From Mageeibacillus sp. UBA5438 (lineage in GTDB: Bacteria > Bacillota > Clostridia > Saccharofermentanales > DTU023): a stretch of 5,629 nt of DNA. Within the stretch, counting starts at the first letter, position 1, and the number at the start of each line of letters is the position of its first letter. The translations under genes were made by a program, and so were the position numbers. The notes under the pieces were generated by a model, which was not told the origin of the DNA, made no database searches, and saw only the letters and a program-made list of their open reading frames with translations. Shown in pieces: positions 4,195-5,629 of the stretch. The stretch lies in the NCBI GenBank assembly GCA_002427535.1, contig DIRK01000014.1:9061-14689 (forward strand), written 5' to 3'.

Positions 4195-5629
4195 TCACAG
4201 GATCTCCATGCGATGACTGTATGCGCGGCGGACGCGGTATCCTTCGTCCTCGGGTGTGAAGTAAACCCAGTAGGTCACATTCCCGATCTGTTTATGCGCA
4301 ATGCGAAGGCCCGTCTTTTTCTCCTCGATGAAGCAGTCAGATTCAAGTGAATCCGTGATCACTTTCCGAACGTCTTCTTCTAAGATCAGTCGTTCCTCCA
4401 ATAGTTCACCGAGATCGTCGTCATAGGTTAACTTCAAGCGGATCACCTCCTGTTGTGTTTCTTTCCATAGTTCACTTAGCATGCGTCGTTTCAGCCACTC
4501 GCGGTTATCTTGTCGAAGGGAGTAGCCCGGCGCTTTTCGAACTTCTTTTTCACCTTCAAAAATCAATTCCAAAAGGTGCACCGCTCGAGCCCCCGCCTTG
4601 CTGAAGCGATCGCGGCAGCCCATGCAATAGGTGAGTCGCGTCTCGTCGATGTCGCGGATGCAAAATTCAGTCAATTCTTTGGCGACTTCTGTATTTGAAA
4701 ACTGCACTAATCCCCCATAACCGCAGCAGGGAGTGCGATCTTGTGTATAACCTGGTTCATGGACTTCACAACCGAGGTTTTTAAGGATTGCTCTTACCGC
4801 CTCACGCGTATCGTTCATGTAGCGGGCGCCGCAGGCGTCGTGCATGGTGAGGGGTAGCGGTTTTTCGATCGCAGGCACACCTTTTTCAAGCAAGATATGC
4901 CAAATATCTTTTATCTCGCCGTCAATCGATTCTAAAAGTGTCTTATGGCAGGTGGGGCAGGCCGTGATGATCTGGGGTTTTCCCAATGCTTCCCAAGCCT
5001 CTTTTAACGCGTTTTGCGTTTTTTCGTACAATTCTTCCTCGCCTGCCCAGCGGGCCATGACACCGCAGCAACCGTGCATGAAGGCGACGCCTCCGTCAAG
5101 CGTTTCGGTGAGCCATTCATATGTCTTTTGGACCGTGTCGGGCGCCGACGCGCCGAGCTGGCAGCCGGGGAAAAAGAGATAACGGCTAGAGCTTGTCTCG
5201 GGCTCATGCCTGAAAAAGAATGAATGCTCTGAGTTGGCCTGACGCATGTCATCGACGGCGAACTCAAAGGCTGTGGGCGGCATTTTTCCTGTTTTCACCA
5301 TCCTATTTCTTGCCGACTGTATGGCTTTGCCAAGATCGAGTCCGTTGGGGCAGACCACTTCGCATTGGCTACAAAGCGCGCAGGAGTTGATCAGGGTATT
5401 TGAGGTATGATTGCCTAGGGCAATCGATAGGTTGTTGTATATTTCGCGCAGGTAGAGCTTTGGATAACGCTTGTAATGCGCGATGAACGCGCAAGCCTTC
5501 GCGCATTCCATGCACTGGCAGTCAATGCAGCGGGAGGCTTCGCGGATCGCTTCTTCCTGATTAGGGAATGGGCCCATGTCTGAGGGCAAGCTGTCAAAGT
5601 AGGAGGTCTCGACAAATAATGTGGTGCCG
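4195..5629 (-). CDS. Dicluster/CCG-domain oxidoreductase, C-terminal part (5' end beyond window; DVU_1558-like)
   Basis: The frame is open to the right edge, so this is a partial gene with 477 residues visible. The TTG at 5589 could be taken as a start, but the 13 upstream codons read on without a stop (GTTLFVETSYFDS) and no suitable Shine-Dalgarno is seen. Counting from the edge there are two ferredoxin-like clusters: CIDCQCMECAKAC (34-46) and CALCSQCEVVCP (83-94). Two CCG domains as in HdrB, GlpC and LutA follow: FPGCQLGAS with C156, GCCG (186-189) and CPTC (224-227); then C266, PCCGYGG (300-306) and CMGC (335-338). A roughly 115-residue C-terminal domain (from about 363) ends in TYWVYF and YSHRMEIL. 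CCG domains bind [4Fe-4S] clusters that handle thiols, disulfides or two-electron transfers. The family, as I recall NCBI naming, is a pyridine nucleotide-disulfide oxidoreductase/dicluster-binding protein, so an FAD/NAD(P) domain is expected upstream. It heads the visible operon and is its likely electron-entry point. Confidence 0.9.
   Translation of the reverse strand, partial: GTTLFVETSYFDSLPSDMGPFPNQEEAIREASRCIDCQCMECAKACAFIAHYKRYPKLYLREIYNNLSIALGNHTSNTLINSCALCSQCEVVCPNGLDLGKAIQSARNRMVKTGKMPPTAFEFAVDDMRQANSEHSFFFRHEPETSSSRYLFFPGCQLGASAPDTVQKTYEWLTETLDGGVAFMHGCCGVMARWAGEEELYEKTQNALKEAWEALGKPQIITACPTCHKTLLESIDGEIKDIWHILLEKGVPAIEKPLPLTMHDACGARYMNDTREAVRAILKNLGCEVHEPGYTQDRTPCCGYGGLVQFSNTEVAKELTEFCIRDIDETRLTYCMGCRDRFSKAGARAVHLLELIFEGEKEVRKAPGYSLRQDNREWLKRRMLSELWKETQQEVIRLKLTYDDDLGELLEERLILEEDVRKVITDSLESDCFIEEKKTGLRIAHKQIGNVTYWVYFTPEDEGYRVRRAYSHRMEIL

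Larger units (their letters stand above)
646..5629 (-). other. Tightly coupled six-gene operon (DVU_1558 to DVU_1553-like cluster)
   Basis: Six consecutive same-strand genes are separated by +1, -4, +12, +10 and +2 bases, with no promoter-like or terminator-like space between them. The order is dicluster oxidoreductase, CxxC protein, methyltransferase, C-GCAxxG-C-C protein, radical SAM protein, CoA ligase. It matches from memory the D. vulgaris DVU_1558-1553 series. The promoter must lie to the right of the window. The operon probably ends at 646, although no terminator is visible before leuS. Confidence 0.82.

Overview
The window is a compact minus-strand gene string from what looks like an anaerobic bacterium with about 50% GC. 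The cluster families and the form of leucyl-tRNA synthetase suggest a Clostridia-type Firmicute, but a deltaproteobacterium cannot be excluded from this much sequence. Every supported gene lies on the minus strand, so transcription runs from high to low coordinates.

Reading in the direction of transcription: (1) 4195-5629 is the C-terminal 477 residues of a large oxidoreductase whose start lies beyond the window edge. It has two ferredoxin-type cysteine clusters, two CCG (HdrB-like) domains and a distinct C-terminal domain. (2) 3972-4193 is a 73-residue CxxC/CxxC mini redox or metal protein. (3) 3382-3975 is a class I SAM methyltransferase. (4) 2953-3369 is a C-GCAxxG-C-C family cysteine protein. 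(5) 1587-2942 is a radical SAM enzyme of the Tes/MJ0619-like kind, with rubredoxin-like and auxiliary-cluster cysteines. (6) 646-1584 is a short AMP-forming CoA ligase that lacks the usual C-terminal domain. Gaps in this block are only -4 to +12 bases, which indicates one translationally coupled operon. After a 79-base gap comes (7) leuS, at 1-566, cut by the left edge. It is a housekeeping gene probably unrelated in function.

The content and order of genes 1-6 match, from memory, the conserved cluster typified by Desulfovibrio vulgaris DVU_1558 to DVU_1553. The radical SAM and methyltransferase members are named TrsS and TrsM in NCBI family annotation, where the TrsS family includes selenoproteins. 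I know of no established product or reaction. A reasonable inference is a redox-driven modification pathway: the dicluster oxidoreductase and the small cysteine proteins supply or relay electrons, the radical SAM enzyme and methyltransferase modify a substrate, and the ligase-like protein activates a carboxylate. The radical SAM protein here is an all-cysteine version with no in-frame TGA.

No RNA gene, mobile element, repeat array or CRISPR was seen. No gene-free stretch exceeds 79 bases.
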